In this document: positions 1 to 11,690 of the stretch, in pieces | Position numbering within the stretch: position 1 is the stretch's first letter | Layout: each line of letters opens with the position of its first letter | Source of the DNA: Hedera helix | Taxonomy: Eukaryota; Streptophyta; Magnoliopsida; Apiales; Araliaceae | Direction: 5' to 3' | Length of the DNA stretch: 64,000 bases | Assembly: GCA_947179155.2 (NCBI GenBank) | Contig: OX359277.1 | Coordinates: forward strand, 74,501 to 138,500 | Made by a program: the position numbers and the translations under genes | Notes under the pieces: generated by a model | What the model was told of the DNA's origin: nothing | What the model saw: only the letters and a program-made list of their open reading frames with translations | The model's database searches: none

Positions 1-609
1 TTTGTTGTATGGACCTTTAGTGATGTACGACGCTAACCACCCAAAGGGTTACCCATTCGCAAAATCAATAGTATCAATTGTACCTATAATATGTAAAAAC
101 CTCATAAGTATGTACCTATATAGCACGGGGGCGGGGGCGGGGGGGGGGGGGGAATAGTTAATTGATTTATAAAATATTACACACATCGCGACATCGACGT
201 ACTCTTTGTACATCTCGGCCATCTTGATGTACGGTGTGTCATTATATAGCGAGTCGAGCATATAAATCTTCTAATCTTTGATGACAAAGGTTAACAGTAT
301 AAAATGACTGTTGCTTAATATACATACAGGCATAAAGACAAACTTGCACTCATGCAATGGCGGTCCCACTGGAGGTGTAACATATGGTTAGCAGAATTGG
401 GCTCCACGATTTTGGTCCCCTTTAGACAAGGCACCTTTACCCAAATCTATGAAATAGGAGGGCATGAACCCAAAATTGGCCCACCTCTATATCCCTTCAC
501 GTTGATATTTGTCTTCACGATCCCTTAAAAGACACATACGCGTCCATCACATACTTATATAGCTAAATGTCGGGTTGCAAAGAAGCTTCGTGAGTCAATG
601 TGTATCACC

Positions 610-2525
610 TCTGGGGATGCTCAATGGGAAACATCTGGGAATTAACAGAAGTTGGGGAGAAGAAGTTATTGTTGATCATTTGGATCTTCCAACTACGAAG
701 TCTCTTTAGTATAGACCCTTTCAATCAATATTCAATCTCTATGGAGACTTCTCCCACCTCATCCCCAATGAAAGCAGTTACACCCTCATATATAAGCTGA
801 GTCAGCTTAGGTAATTCGAACTGGGTGCTAGGGACATTGATGTCCTACATGGTTGAAGAGGTGGGTATCTTTATCTCTTGACCCCCAATATACTCCTCAT
901 CCCCTCCCTCACCCCTCACATTCGCATCGTACAATGCATAGAGATGGCCCCAACCATCTTTCATGAGTTTGTATTGGGGAGGAAAGTCTTGCCTGAACTT
1001 GAAGACTTTGTCCAAGAGGGATTTTGCGCTCTCAATTTATACAAAAAAAAAATATAAAAATAAGAAAACAAAAACAAAACACATTAGTATCAAAGAATAC
1101 AATAGACTATATCAATTGAACAATTTGTAAAAATTTAACTTGTTTACCGTGCTAACCATATGATGTTGATCATATATAGACTGAGGCTTATAGGAAGTGT
1201 TTTGATCTCCTTCGCATCGAGGACGATGCAAATGTCGTCGGGTAATCTTATTGTACCATGTGAAGTATGTATCCATGAGGATAGTTTCTGAAACCTCCAT
1301 TATTTGTCCCTCGAATTCGTCCATATACATCTCTTACAACCCAATGTATTCCCTTCTCAATTCCATGTAATCCTTCGGCTCGAATTTCTGCTCAATGGGT
1401 TATCTAAGAAAATCATGTCTTTCGGTCGAGGACGGAATACCTTGTACATGCCTGTATTGCCTCATGACCTGATCAGGCATTTGATATTCTACAACATCGA
1501 AATGAATCAATGGGACTCGATCGGATCCTAACATTCTAGCTTCATAGTTATATCCCCTCCAATCATCATCCCATCGCTAGTACAACCACTATACTACCTC
1601 CTACCTAGGTTGTCTATCAAATTCACCTCGGTAGAAAGACAGATAATGATGGGGATTCTCCCTCCTATCAGGATATTTATGTTTGGAGGAGTATGCCCAG
1701 GTCGTTGCCCTAAGGAGCCAAAATAAAGAATCTGGCCAAGGGTTAGGCCTTCCAACCAGAAAACGCTCATATGACCAAATTTGTAACAAGGTCACACAAC
1801 CAGTGACATATTTAGCTCCTCTTCTAGAAGCTGAGTACAGACCCCGGTATAAATATGCCAAACATGCAGCACCACATGCATACGTGGCAATCTTATTTGA
1901 ATCACATACAAAATACATATACCTAGGGTGTACAGTGCTTCTTGACCTAGTGGGAAATAAAATTGTCCCGCATATCCAAAAGAGGTATGCCTTTGTATAA
2001 CGCCCAACCTCGTCCCTACTTGCATTTTTTAGGCACTTAGAGAAATTTTCGTGCAACCAAACAAGGGAAATACCATGTCTTTTTCACATTATTCCATTCC
2101 CCAGCCATGTCATCCCTAAAACATTCCGTAAAATATCTCAATGGGGCATCAAATGCCGGATAAGTTAAGGGTTTTCTTAATATCGACAATCAAAAAATAA
2201 AATGAACATCCTCCAATGTTATTATTATTTCCCCACACTTCATATGAAAGGTATTAGTCTGCGGACGCCATCTCTAAATTAGGGCATACACAAGATTGGC
2301 ATCCGTTTTAGTAATTATTGTCGGATAACTAAGCACCCCAAATCCCCCACCCTTTTAATAGTTTATTTTTAAAGTTTTGTCAGCTCCTATTTATCATATA
2401 TAATTGCAGTCGTTTAGGTTGGTGATAGTATTCCCTTATCAATCTCATTTCATACATCCTCCGAAACATGTTGTTCTTGGTCATAAAGGACACTAGGGTC
2501 AATGGATCTAGGCAGCCAATTGTCC
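610..2525 (-). pseudogene. Plant mobile domain (PMD, aminotransferase-like) pseudogene
   Basis: Read on the minus strand, fragments fall in the order expected for the PMD family. An N-terminal piece near 2525-2440 reads DPSVLYDQEQHVSEDV. A middle piece at 2056-1601 includes ILFPTRSRSTVHPRYMYF and ACLAYLYRGLYSASRR. Further on, around 1550-1440, comes VPLIHFDVVEYQMPDQVMRQY, the well-conserved 'VPLI.F..VE...PD.VMRQ' signature. The C-terminal YFTWYNKITRRHL lies near 1260. More same-strand sequence continues to about 620. Many stops and frameshifts break the reading, so it is not functional. PMD proteins are known both as host regulators (MAIL1/MAIN type) and as passengers of plant transposons. 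The setting here points to the transposon form. Confidence 0.72.
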
Positions 2526-3013
2526 ATTTTTACCTAATAATACCAACAACAATGATACAAATATCTCAATAACATCTACAATTCTACTAATACATACTAC
2601 CTATATTGATACCCAATTTGTATACATACATACTACCCTTATTATTGTTTCATACATGTAATTTTACTAATATTTTATGAATTAACAAAATTTCTTACAA
2701 AAAAATAACAACAATAAAACTAATATTTGATGTCTAAAAATATTCCATTATCATACAGTTGCTACTTAATCCGTATACATCCATAGTACCCAAGAAATAC
2801 TTCATACATGTAATTCTACTAATATTTTATGAATTAAAAAAAATATTCGGTAAAAATATTCTTACTAGTATTTGAAGTAGATTAATCGGAGAAAAATTGA
2901 TTGTTGATGTACTAGTATGCTACCCAAGAAATCAGTTGTCAAACTATATTTTCCTTCTCTTTAATTCTGCAACAAAAGATAGATATGGAGGAAAGAGATT
3001 AGATCTGAACTTA

Positions 3014-3140
3014 AGTTGACTGTCCGCAACTCCTTCCTGCGGCTAGTCAAAACGGTGTCGTACAAATCTAGGGGCAGTTTGGTAATTGGTCTGGCCACAG
3101 GAAGGGGTTATACAAGCCGCGGGTAGGAGGTGCAGCCGGG
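3014..3140. repeat. Diverged MULE terminal inverted repeat (right end of first element)
   Basis: The sequence shares the order of short blocks seen in the TIRs at 11691-11790 and 14211-14309: GTTGACTGTCCGC, a CTAGTCAAAACGG-like block, GGGGCAGTTTGGTAATT and CTGGCCA. It ends at a GC-rich GGGCCCCGGCC end, like the GGGCCCGGCC outer end at 11654. It is clearly more diverged than the other two copies. Confidence 0.55.
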
Positions 3141-3144
3141 CCCC

Positions 3145-3971
3145 GGCCAAATTTAATCTTAACGCTTAATTCATTGAATGGAATAGTGTCTCCAGCTAAC
3201 GTGTGCCGTGAAATAGGATCTTATATATATATATATATATATAAGTCATGTAGATAGTTGTATAAGTTTGGGTTGGATAGTGTTACAAAGAAGGATAAAA
3301 TAACCATTTATCAAATGTGAATTAGTTTATTTTATAATTTGTAACTGTAGATATTTTTATTTTCATTTTTATATTATGTAAATTTTAATTCTAGAATTAG
3401 TCATGTACTTGGTTTTTGAGTTATACTAAACATTGACCATTTATTTTTTAATTTTCTTTTAACAGTTTTTTTATTTATAATGTCTTTTAATTTTTTTTAA
3501 TAAATTAAGTTTTCTTGATTTATATTGACAAACTATATGCATTGAAAAACGAAAAAGAAAATACTCCGTATAAAGTAGAAATTCGGGAGTCATAAAAGTA
3601 ATAAAGACAACAAAATTCATTCAATAGAATACTAACTGAAGATATTTTTTTATGCTTAAATTAAATAAGGAGCACGAATGAATCCACACGCTTATTGTCA
3701 CATTCCCAAATTTTCGTAGAAACATTTTAAGATTCAAGATTGAACAACATGAATACCTTCAATATGGCAGGCATTGCTACTTGAAGATTATTTGGCTAAA
3801 CAATGAAGGAACTCTGGTAATTCAAGAAAACATATATATTATATTATATATCAAAAAAATCATGAGAATCCAAACACAAGAAAGCATTGCATGCATATTC
3901 AAATTTAAAGGCAGGCTAAAAAAATTGTGTACCATTCCTTCCATCACTATGCAAAATATAGCGCGAGTCAT
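3145..3971. other. AT-rich intergenic stretch, no gene
   Basis: No coding sequence or RNA gene is recognised. A short TA microsatellite lies at 3222-3243. A small 72-codon open frame at 3781-3999 has no family resemblance and uses the AT-rich composition of its surroundings, so it is not called. Confidence 0.6.
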
Positions 3972-4493
3972 CAGTGGCAAAGTCAGGAAAAAAATTTAGT
4001 GCGGTCAAAATTATTAGACGGCTATAAATAATTTAGCGGGGATTCGGGGGCAGTGCTCCCAAGCCAAAAATTTTGAATAATTTTATACTTTTAGGTTGCA
4101 TATATAAAACATATATTTGATAACAATGATAATATAATAATTGTAAACTCTATATATATTTATATACATGTGTATATACACTCAATTGATCCCTAATATA
4201 TTTTTTTAAAGACAAATTATTTATAAATAATTAATTCTTCAAAAAATATTATAAAATATATTATTAATTAGTTTATGAAGATTATATGAATATATATAGA
4301 GAGAAAAAATAAGAATGATATGAGAATGAAACTTAAGTGAGAAAGTTATAAAATTTTAATTTGACCCTGTATATTAAAAAAATTACATAATTTCAGTAGG
4401 TTCAATTTGTATATAACATTTAAAATTTTTAAATTTTGACATCTATTATTAAACAAACAAACAAAATTCAGTGGGGTCAATTGACCCTACATC

Positions 4494-4552
4494 CACTGGC
4501 AGAACTAAGGGGGGGCTAGGGGGGTCAAATGACCCCCATAGATTGTGAGCTC

Positions 4553-4624
<72 letters not shown>

Positions 4625-5600
4625 TTATTTATTTAATTAATTTTATTATAAATAATAATTAATGGTATAATTAATTAATATTGTCTTTTGATATTTCACA
4701 GGGAGAAAGAATAACTAAATTTTATCGCACTAAAGAACTTTCTTTTTTTGCTCAAAAGTAAGTGTGCAAGGTATATAAAGACATATATTTAAGGGTATAT
4801 ATATATATATATATATATACCTATTTCTTATGGAAATCTTAAATTAAATATGTAAAATAGTTTTAGACAATATTTTCTCGTCTAATTATGCATGCTAATT
4901 AAGATATGTTAGCCATTTCTCATTATTATCTATTTTCATGTAAACTTCTCCATTTACAAAATTATTTTTTTGGTAATTTCGGTTTACGAAATTAGTCAAC
5001 TATAAATAAATAAATATATTATACTTGACAACCATACACGAGACATGGGAGACAGAAGATCTAAATTTAGATTATACACATTAATTATATATGTTCATGA
5101 TATAATTATTAATATCGTTATTTATTATGTTATTTTATTTACAGTGTTTTATTAATATGGAAGAGAACATGAGATCTCACGGTCGTAGCAGGCGAAAGAT
5201 TTGGGTTTAGGAAGTCTTGCTAAGAAGTTGATTGAAACAAGAAGAAATATGACTTTTACATTGGTATATCGATTGATCTAGTTGACTTTGATTTTACCAG
5301 TTGCGACTGCTACTGTTAAAAGAGTATTCTTTACGTTGAAAATTATTAAGATTGACTTGCGTAATAAAATGGGAGACGAGTGGATGAATGACGGTCTGGT
5401 AGTTTATATCGAGAATGATATTTTTTCAATAATTGAAAACGGATAAATTTTGAGACGTTTTCAAACTATGCAGACTCACAGGATACAGTTGTCTCCTCTC
5501 AGTCGTACAACCAAAAAAAAGCACTTCAAGGGTCAATAAATAAATTTCTTTTATTAATGTATTTTGACCCCCCTCTAAAATCATTCTGGTTCCGCCACTG
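4494..5600 (+). mobile_element. Internally deleted TTF-type hAT element
   Basis: The ends CACTGGCAGAAC and, reverse-complemented, CAGTGGCGGAACCAG are inverted repeats. Flanks CCTACATC (4486-4493) and CCCACATC (5601-5608) form an 8-bp target-site duplication with one mismatch. Inside is a long AT microsatellite (4556-4619) and a coding remnant at 5157-5510. That remnant joins a short MRSHGRSR-like piece directly to a hAT C-terminal dimerisation region (SLAKKLIETRRNMTF, then LRNKMGDEWMNDGLVVYIE). The fuller copy at 6412-7748 has about 370 bp between these same two pieces, so this copy is an internal-deletion derivative. Stop codons interrupt the frame. Confidence 0.75.
4556..4619. repeat. AT dinucleotide microsatellite
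   Basis: Uninterrupted AT repeats lie inside the deleted hAT element. A second shorter run is at 4797-4820. Confidence 0.95.
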
Positions 5601-5694
5601 CCCACATCTAAGGTTGTGGCTTCGCCCCTGCGAGTCCTTTATTGGGCAGTATATGGTCGTTTATAGTTCTCAACAATGTTTTAATACGTGGTAA

Positions 5695-6232
5695 AAAATT
5701 GACCTATATATTTGAGAACAAGAAGAATTTTTTTTATTTATTTATAAATTTCGTATGGACAAATACCTATTCTAAGTACGTATAAGCTAGTGGTTACAAG
5801 CGGTTACTCTTCACATCAATCATAACACATTGTTTCTCTAGAATTATGTGACCCATAATTCTCTAGAAAATGAGATGAGAAGAGAGAGGAGTGTTACTAC
5901 GGGGGGAGAGACATGCATAACGCACTCGGACACTTTCTCAGCTATCATAAAAATTCGACCTATATATTTGAGAACAAGAAGAATTTAATTTTATTTATTT
6001 ATAAATTTCATTTTTTTTATTTATTTATAAATTTTGTATGGACAAATACCTATTCTAAGTACGTATAGGCTACTGGATGCAAGCGGTTACTCTTCACATC
6101 AATCATAACATATTGTTTCTCTAGAATTATGTGATCCCATAATTCTCTAGAAAATGAAATGAGAAGAGAAAGGAGTGTTATTACGGGGGGAGAGACATGC
6201 ATAACGCACTCGAACACTTTCTCAGCAATGAC
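5695..6232. repeat. Tandem duplication, two units of about 260-275 bp
   Basis: Unit 1 (about 5698-5957) and unit 2 (about 5958-6232) both begin GACCTATATATTTGAGAACA. They share TATGGACAAATACC, GTTTCTCTAGAATTATGTGA and ACATGCATAACGCACTCG in the same order. Unit 2 carries a small internal duplication of an ATTTATTTATAAATTT block. No coding sequence is seen. Confidence 0.85.
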
Positions 6233-6411
6233 TTTGAATTCAAATCTGTAGTCATTTTTATAAATGAGTAAAAAATCACATTTGTAATTGCAAACTGCAT
6301 CACTACAAAAAAAACTGCACATTACATATGTGACGCGATGCGATTTTGGAGGTGTAACTACAACCGTCTACAGTGTTTAAAAGATAGAAATATTATCCAA
6401 ATAACTGCACC

Positions 6412-7748
6412 CAGCGGCGGAACCAAGGGGGGGGGGGGGGGGGGGGGGGGGGGGGTCATATGACCCTGATAAATGAGGAAGTCTCCTAGCAGCTTTGTCT
6501 TTAGATGGTGGGTCCGCGTTGCTTGGTTCTTCAGCCCATTATTCTTTGAAGCAGCTTTTGATTCAAAAAAATCCATGTGGGTCCGGTAGAAGTGAAATAG
6601 CATATTGGAACATAGAGGGCTTTTATCAGCAAATTTGGAAAACTAAGCAGAATAGGAATTGTAATAAATTAGGATATTGTGTATTTGATTTTAATTAAGA
6701 TTTTTAATTCCTATTAGGTTTAGGAAAATTAAATTGTACTCTTATAAATATTCTCATTCTATGAATTAGTCAAGTGTTGAGAAAAAGTCAATGAATATTA
6801 TCATTCTCTTTCAATTTTTGGAGTTCAAGGCAAGCAAGATATCAACAATGACGGAACCGGGGGCGGGGGCGGGGGGGGGGGGTCATATGGTCATTTTTTT
6901 AAGGAAGTCAATATTTTTTGCGAGAAGAACATGATCCCAATAATTAATATGGAAGACAACATGAGATCACACGGTCGTAGCAAGCACAATGGACAAATTA
7001 TTACTAATTTTCATCATTATCATGTTGAGATTTTTTATCAGGTATAATCTCTATAAATCTTTTTTCATTATTCCTATCCAAGAATTTATCTTTTTTTGTT
7101 GATTTTTCATTATTACAATATAGATTGTTGATTCAATTGTTCAAGAGCTGAACAATCGTTTTTCAGAAGAAAACACAGAGTTACTTTTATGCATATCATG
7201 CATTGATCCAAGGGATTCATTCTCTAAATTTAATAAAAATAAGTTACTCCGTCTTGCTGAGCTTTATCCAGAAAACTTCTCATTGACTGACCGCATGATA
7301 CTTAAGGATCAACTTGAAAATTACATTTATGATATGCGATGCGATAATCAATTTTTTGGAATCGAAGACTTGGGTTTGAGAAGTCTTGCTAAGAAGCTGA
7401 TTGAAACAAGAAAAAATATGACTTTTACATTAGTATATCAATTGATCGAGTCGGCTTTGATTTTACCAATTACGACTGCTACTATTGAAAGAATATTCTC
7501 TGCGATGAAAATTGTTAAAACTGATTTGCGTAATAAGATGGGAAACGAATAAATGAATGACAGTCTGGTAATTTATATTGAAAATGATATTTTTTCAACA
7601 ATTAAAAACGAACAAATTTTGAAACGTTTTCAAACTATGCAGACTCGCAAAATACAATCGTCTCCTCTCAGTCCAAGCATTAATAAATAAATAAAAAATT
7701 ACTGATGTATTTTGACCCCCTTCTAAAAACGTTCTGGTTCCGCCACTA
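6412..7748 (+). mobile_element. TTF/zf-MYM-type hAT element with 8-bp TSD
   Basis: The left end CAGCGGCGGAACC is inverted relative to the right end GGTTCCGCCACTA. Flanks ACTGCACC (6404-6411) and ACCGCACC (7749-7756) match at 7 of 8 positions. A run of more than 30 G lies just inside the left end. A second copy of the left end, again with a G/GGGGC tract, sits internally at about 6849-6893, so the left terminus is duplicated or contains another insertion. The stretch 6650-6840 looks like LTR-type noncoding sequence, but I could not define its limits. Confidence 0.7.
6955..7690 (+). pseudogene. hAT transposase C-terminal remnant (TTF-type family)
   Basis: A short MRSHGRSKHNGQ exon-like piece lies near 6970. 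After a possible intron ending in a pyrimidine-rich CATTATTACAATATAG acceptor at about 7124, the frame continues with IVDSIVQELNNRFSEENTELL, then LLRLAELYPENFSL, then the hAT dimerisation block LITTATIERIFSAMKIVKTDLRNKMG ahead of a TAA at 7550-7552. The dimerisation motif 'A..ER.FSAM..VK..LR..M' identifies the family. The N-terminal zinc finger and catalytic core are absent, so this is a non-autonomous fragment. Confidence 0.7.
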
Positions 7749-7769
7749 ACCGCACCACATACATTTTAT

Positions 7770-8020
7770 AATACTACCTATGTTTCAAATTATAAGATCA
7801 ATATTAACTTTTTAAAAATCAATTTTGAATATTTTCAAACTCAAAATTGACATAAATTCATTTAGATTATGTTAACACAATTATGAATATCTTAAATTAC
7901 ACAAAAAGAACTACTAATTATAAAATTTATTGTTTTCAAAACTAAAATGAATAATGTCAATTTTAAATTTAAAAATGTCTCAAATTGACTTTTTGAAAGT
8001 TAATAATAATCTTTCAAAAT
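7770..8020. repeat. MITE-like palindromic element (Stowaway/mariner-like)
   Basis: The left arm TTTCAAATTATAAGATCAAT and a complementary right arm near 7985-8020 suggest a foldback of about 240 bp. The interior is AT-rich and itself symmetrical: TCAATTTTGAATATTTTCAA near the left is answered by its near-complement near the right. A related sequence occurs at about 61530-61800. Resemblance to the 'CTCCCTATGTTTCAAATTATAAGA' class of plant MITEs is from memory. Confidence 0.45.
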
Positions 8021-8287
8021 ATATATATATATATACACACATACACATATATATAACTCCCAAAAGATTGCTTTAAACTTTTAACAAAGGCTAGATATGG
8101 TGAGTCCCAACTCTTACAAGCCGATGAGTGAAATTTTTTTGTTAAGCTTATAGTTCTCATATTACAAAGTCCATCTATATACCTCACAATCTCCCGATAT
8201 TGATATACACATGCAGGGAAATCACACAAAGTAAGTGCATGACTTCCAATCTCTTGCCGAATGGTCACTCTTCACAGTTTACTCTGA
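8020..8287. other. Short unique stretch, no gene
   Basis: It holds an AT/AC microsatellite (about 8022-8055) and otherwise nothing that can be assigned. Confidence 0.5.
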
Positions 8288-10990
8288 AATTAGCACTCCA
8301 TCCCCAAACCCCACTAGTTCAAGTATGCATCTGTTGGAACAGAACTTTTCGTAAAGTGTTTCCCCTGGTATGACCGCAGAAACTGTTGATTATTGAGAAT
8401 GTACTTGATGTATGAAAAACAAGTTGAAAAGAGCTTTACAAATATAACATTTAATTAAAAATACAATCTATAAATATTTCTCCCAAAAAACCTACTGCAC
8501 TGAAAAACTCGAAGAACTTAATCAATACTCTTATTCCATAATAAATTTGACTGCACATGGGAGGGAGAAAATCATTTGACAAAGATCAACTGAATAAAAG
8601 AGAGAGAGAGAGACTGACTTGATCTCACAACCATTACCATTAGGGCAGATGAAGCCAACATGAAGAAAGTTAAAAATGATTCCATTGAACTAAGGCTGCT
8701 GAGAAAGAAAAGTTGGCTCATCTGTGTTGCCTCAACTCCACAAAATAACAGACATCCAATCTCTTCTAGCGACCACCTCTTTCCAGTTACATTACCATAC
8801 ATATTCATCAAACCTCTGTTCAACTAAAAATGTAAAATTCATCATTAATTATCTCCCATTTTTCACTTCCAAGTTCCAACTGTTATAGTGTTATTTGAGC
8901 TGCTGTTCAACCATGAAGGCAGCAGAGGGCCTCGTGAGAGTTCTTTATTGCCAGGAAAAAAAATCATTAAGCAGTGCAAGCATTTTAATACATAATTTCA
9001 CTAATTAGCCATAGCCAAAAAGCAAATGCTAATGAAGATATCTCAAGAGTGGGAAATCTAGTGGTCTTATATTGTGATGGTATTTCCATTAGTGCAGCCA
9101 GCACAGACTCCATATCCTTCTGAGACAAGGGTACATTTCTCAACATAATCTCCATGAAATTCACAGACTAAAGAATGTCGCATAAACAGTTATTGAGGTT
9201 TAGGGTTCCCACTAACAATTTCTGACTTGGAATTTGTCAAAGCCTTGGATGGAATGTTGTCATCAAAATGGCATCAATTGTATTTTGCTCTCGTGAGAAG
9301 TTAACTGGCCAAAATCTGTGTTGATGCTTCACGTCACCTTCCATATCATGCCAATAACAATGTAGTCAGGCTTATCAAAAAAATAAATAAATAAACAAAC
9401 AAGAAAGGGGTGAAAAAGAAGACGAAAACACTTGAAGGAAGTGGGACATATGACTCATGAACAGTATCAACAATGATCAGAAAAACATGATGTTGAACAC
9501 CAATTTATCAACAATTTCCATAGCAGTTTCAAAAATGGAAATAATTTTGGTCTTTTAATAAGAAACAATCAGTTTTGACAAGCAATTATTCCAACAAAAA
9601 CGAGAAATGTATCGAAATTCGTTAATCCAAATGCGACAAACTTTTTTCTTCTAGTCATTCGACAGTGCCAATAAGTCTTCACCAACTTTATTAATTGCAT
9701 TATATATGAAGTGATCTTTACCAGAAGAAACTTATGTATTGAATCAGTGTCTGAATGATGATGTGAAACTATTTGGAACTGGCAGCCTACCAGCAACAAT
9801 TGCAATTGACCGATCTTAAAATACATAAATAGAGTAAAAGTATATATGTTTATTATCTTGGCTAATTGAAATATAAGTGATAATCAAATTTTTTTTAATA
9901 TCGTGTAAGATTTATTATGGAGGGGGAATGAGCTTCTCTTTCTATAAAGTTTATTTTATAAAATAGATTATGATGTAACAAAGTTCATCAAGAAGTTTAT
10001 TCAGTTGGTTCTCCTTATTTAATGTTTTCTACATGATATAAAGGTGTCATGTATAACAAAGTTATGAGTTCTAATTCTGTATTCCTGCAAATGTACATGT
10101 ATACACTTATATGTTAGTTTTTCTTTGCTATCTTTTTTCAACATAGGAAAGTGTAACAAAAGGATATTCTTGCGAAAAATTTTGTTTTGACTTGAATGAA
10201 GTCTTCCCCTTAGAAGTTAGAATCACTGTAGTTTTCTATTGGACACCACAGGCAGAATAAGTGATTGCCAACTTAGAAACTGGAAAATGAGGTGGCATTT
10301 AGAGAGAATAGATCAAAGGTAAGTAACAGAGATTAAGAAACATGTGTGGCATTCATTGTCTTCTCTATATATAAAGTGTAAAATTTTCATAAAATCAGCT
10401 TTCTAATTAGAGGTTGACAAGAACTAGTATAGAAACGAGGTGAATTTAGCTGAAAAGAAGATATAACATGCCTCTAAGCATGATATCTAGATTCAGACCG
10501 AAAAGACTAAACTCCCAAAAACTTGTTATTGAAGACACAAAGGGTCCTAACAACATTTCAGCTACAAGAACAAATTGTGTACAAGCAACAGGAACAGGGC
10601 AACATCTATTGAAGACAGTTAGCTCAATGCATGAAATATACTAAAGTCAGCACAGGAATAAGTAATAAAGTGCAATGGATTCAGTACTGGCTGTGCCTGT
10701 ATGATAAGTCTGAGTTAGTGGTTTGTAAGATAAGTTGAACTCACTGTACAGAGAAGTGAGTCAACTGTACTGTATCAATAAGTTGTATATGTAATGTCTT
10801 GAATAACAAATTAATGTGAAATGAATTACTTTTGAGTTCCATTATTCTCTTCTATTTCATTCATGGAGATTTGACAAATTCAACAGAAATCAATGATTCT
10901 TAACACTTGATAAAACAATTAAAGAACTAAAGACATAAACAGGTGTCATGGACTAGAGAAGGATCTGTCAAAATTTGGTTCGCCTGAATT
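8288..10990. repeat. Segmental duplication, copy A (noncoding)
   Basis: This copy aligns end to end, in the same orientation, with 16717-19022. Shared landmarks in order include CACTAGTTCAAGT, an AG-repeat followed by CTTGATCTC, CAACTGTTATAGT, CGCATAAACAGTTATTGAGG, CTTCACGTCACCTTCCATAT, TTCAGTTGGTTCTCCTTATTT and AAAGACTAAACTCCCAAAA. Without the 379-bp insertion at 10526-10904 the copy is about 2.3 kb, like its partner. No intact gene is seen. On the minus strand both copies keep a short SEG-GVCAGC-NG reading (about 9085-9130 here), which may be a decayed exon. Confidence 0.85.
10526..10904. mobile_element. 379-bp insertion with ACTTG target-site duplication, probable solo LTR
   Basis: The sequence between ACTTG (10521-10525) and ACTTG (10905-10909) is absent from the other duplicate, which has a single ACTTG at 18933-18937. 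A 5-bp duplication and a length near 380 bp fit a small solo LTR. Shifting the boundary gives TGTTA...TAACA-like ends overlapping the duplication. No coding sequence is present. Confidence 0.65.
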
Positions 10991-11653
10991 ATGTGCTCTA
11001 GAAAAATTGTGCCACAAGTATTTATTTTTTTTCAACAAGTTTATGTTTTTGAATGGATCATCAAAACTGGCATAATTATTTTCATGAACAGGGGAAGATT
11101 CAACAATATTAGAAAAAGAATAATACTGTGAAAATCATGATTTTGTAGGTCACAAACAACATAATTTAGGTGTTACTTTAGTAAATTATCCATATCTCAT
11201 AATTGGGTCAATGCTCTCCGTTTGATTTATGATGCACATTTGTTTCAAGAATTCATTTTTCCTTATTTTGATAAATAAGCAGCGAGAAAAATAATTCAAG
11301 TATATAAAAGTAGCAGATACTGCAGATGTAGTGTGCTGTGTATACCTGGAATTTAACCAACTAGCATCCACGTTGTGGAGTTCTAAGACTCTCACAAAAC
11401 TGGAAATACTATTATAATTCAGTCGCTCATTCTAGATTAATTATCTGCATTTGACAGCTCCCTCCACCGCAAATCAAACCTTCTTAATATTCCTTTTACC
11501 ATTTGGTTTAAACTTTTTATAGTGTAGTAGTTATATATATATATATATATATGGAGAATGATCATAATAACCATTTGCTATGGACACTATTCCAGCAACC
11601 AGATCTCCCAGATCTCCAAGCATCCAATAGCAAATCTAATGGCTTGGGCATGG
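10990..11653. other. Intergenic stretch, no gene
   Basis: AT-rich sequence with no coding frame of note. A TA microsatellite lies at about 11533-11553. The last 80 bases lead into the GC-rich outer end of the FAR1-type MULE. Confidence 0.5.
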
Positions 11654-11690
11654 GCCCGGCCGCTAGTCCTTCTAGCAGCCAGCGCAACTC

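Larger units (their letters stand above)
1..3140. mobile_element. PMD-carrying MULE, right part (left end outside window)
   Basis: The interval 1600-3010 is homologous, in the same orientation, to 13090-14200 in the second MULE of this window. At about 3014-3105 it ends in a diverged copy of the terminal inverted repeat that bounds that second element, followed by a GGGCCCCGG-like outer end near 3138. The only coding content seen is a broken PMD gene on the minus strand. No FAR1 transposase half and no left terminus are found in bases 1-600, so the element probably starts before the window. A G-rich tract lies at 125-153. No target-site duplication can be checked. Confidence 0.6.
3972..5630. 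mobile_element. hAT-type MITE with 8-bp TSD, itself hosting a nested hAT
   Basis: The left end CAGTGGCAAAGTCAGG and the reverse complement of the right end, CAGGGGCGAAGCCAC, form an imperfect terminal inverted repeat. The flanks CGAGTCAT (3964-3971) and CGAGTCCT (5631-5638) form an 8-bp target-site duplication with one mismatch. Without the nested element at 4494-5600 the MITE is about 550 bp and non-coding. An 8-bp duplication and a CAGGGGCG-type end are typical of hAT elements. Confidence 0.7.

Noticed and set aside
1683..2000. Plus-strand 105-codon open frame
   Set aside because: It is the antisense shadow of the PMD pseudogene, whose conserved motifs are on the minus strand.
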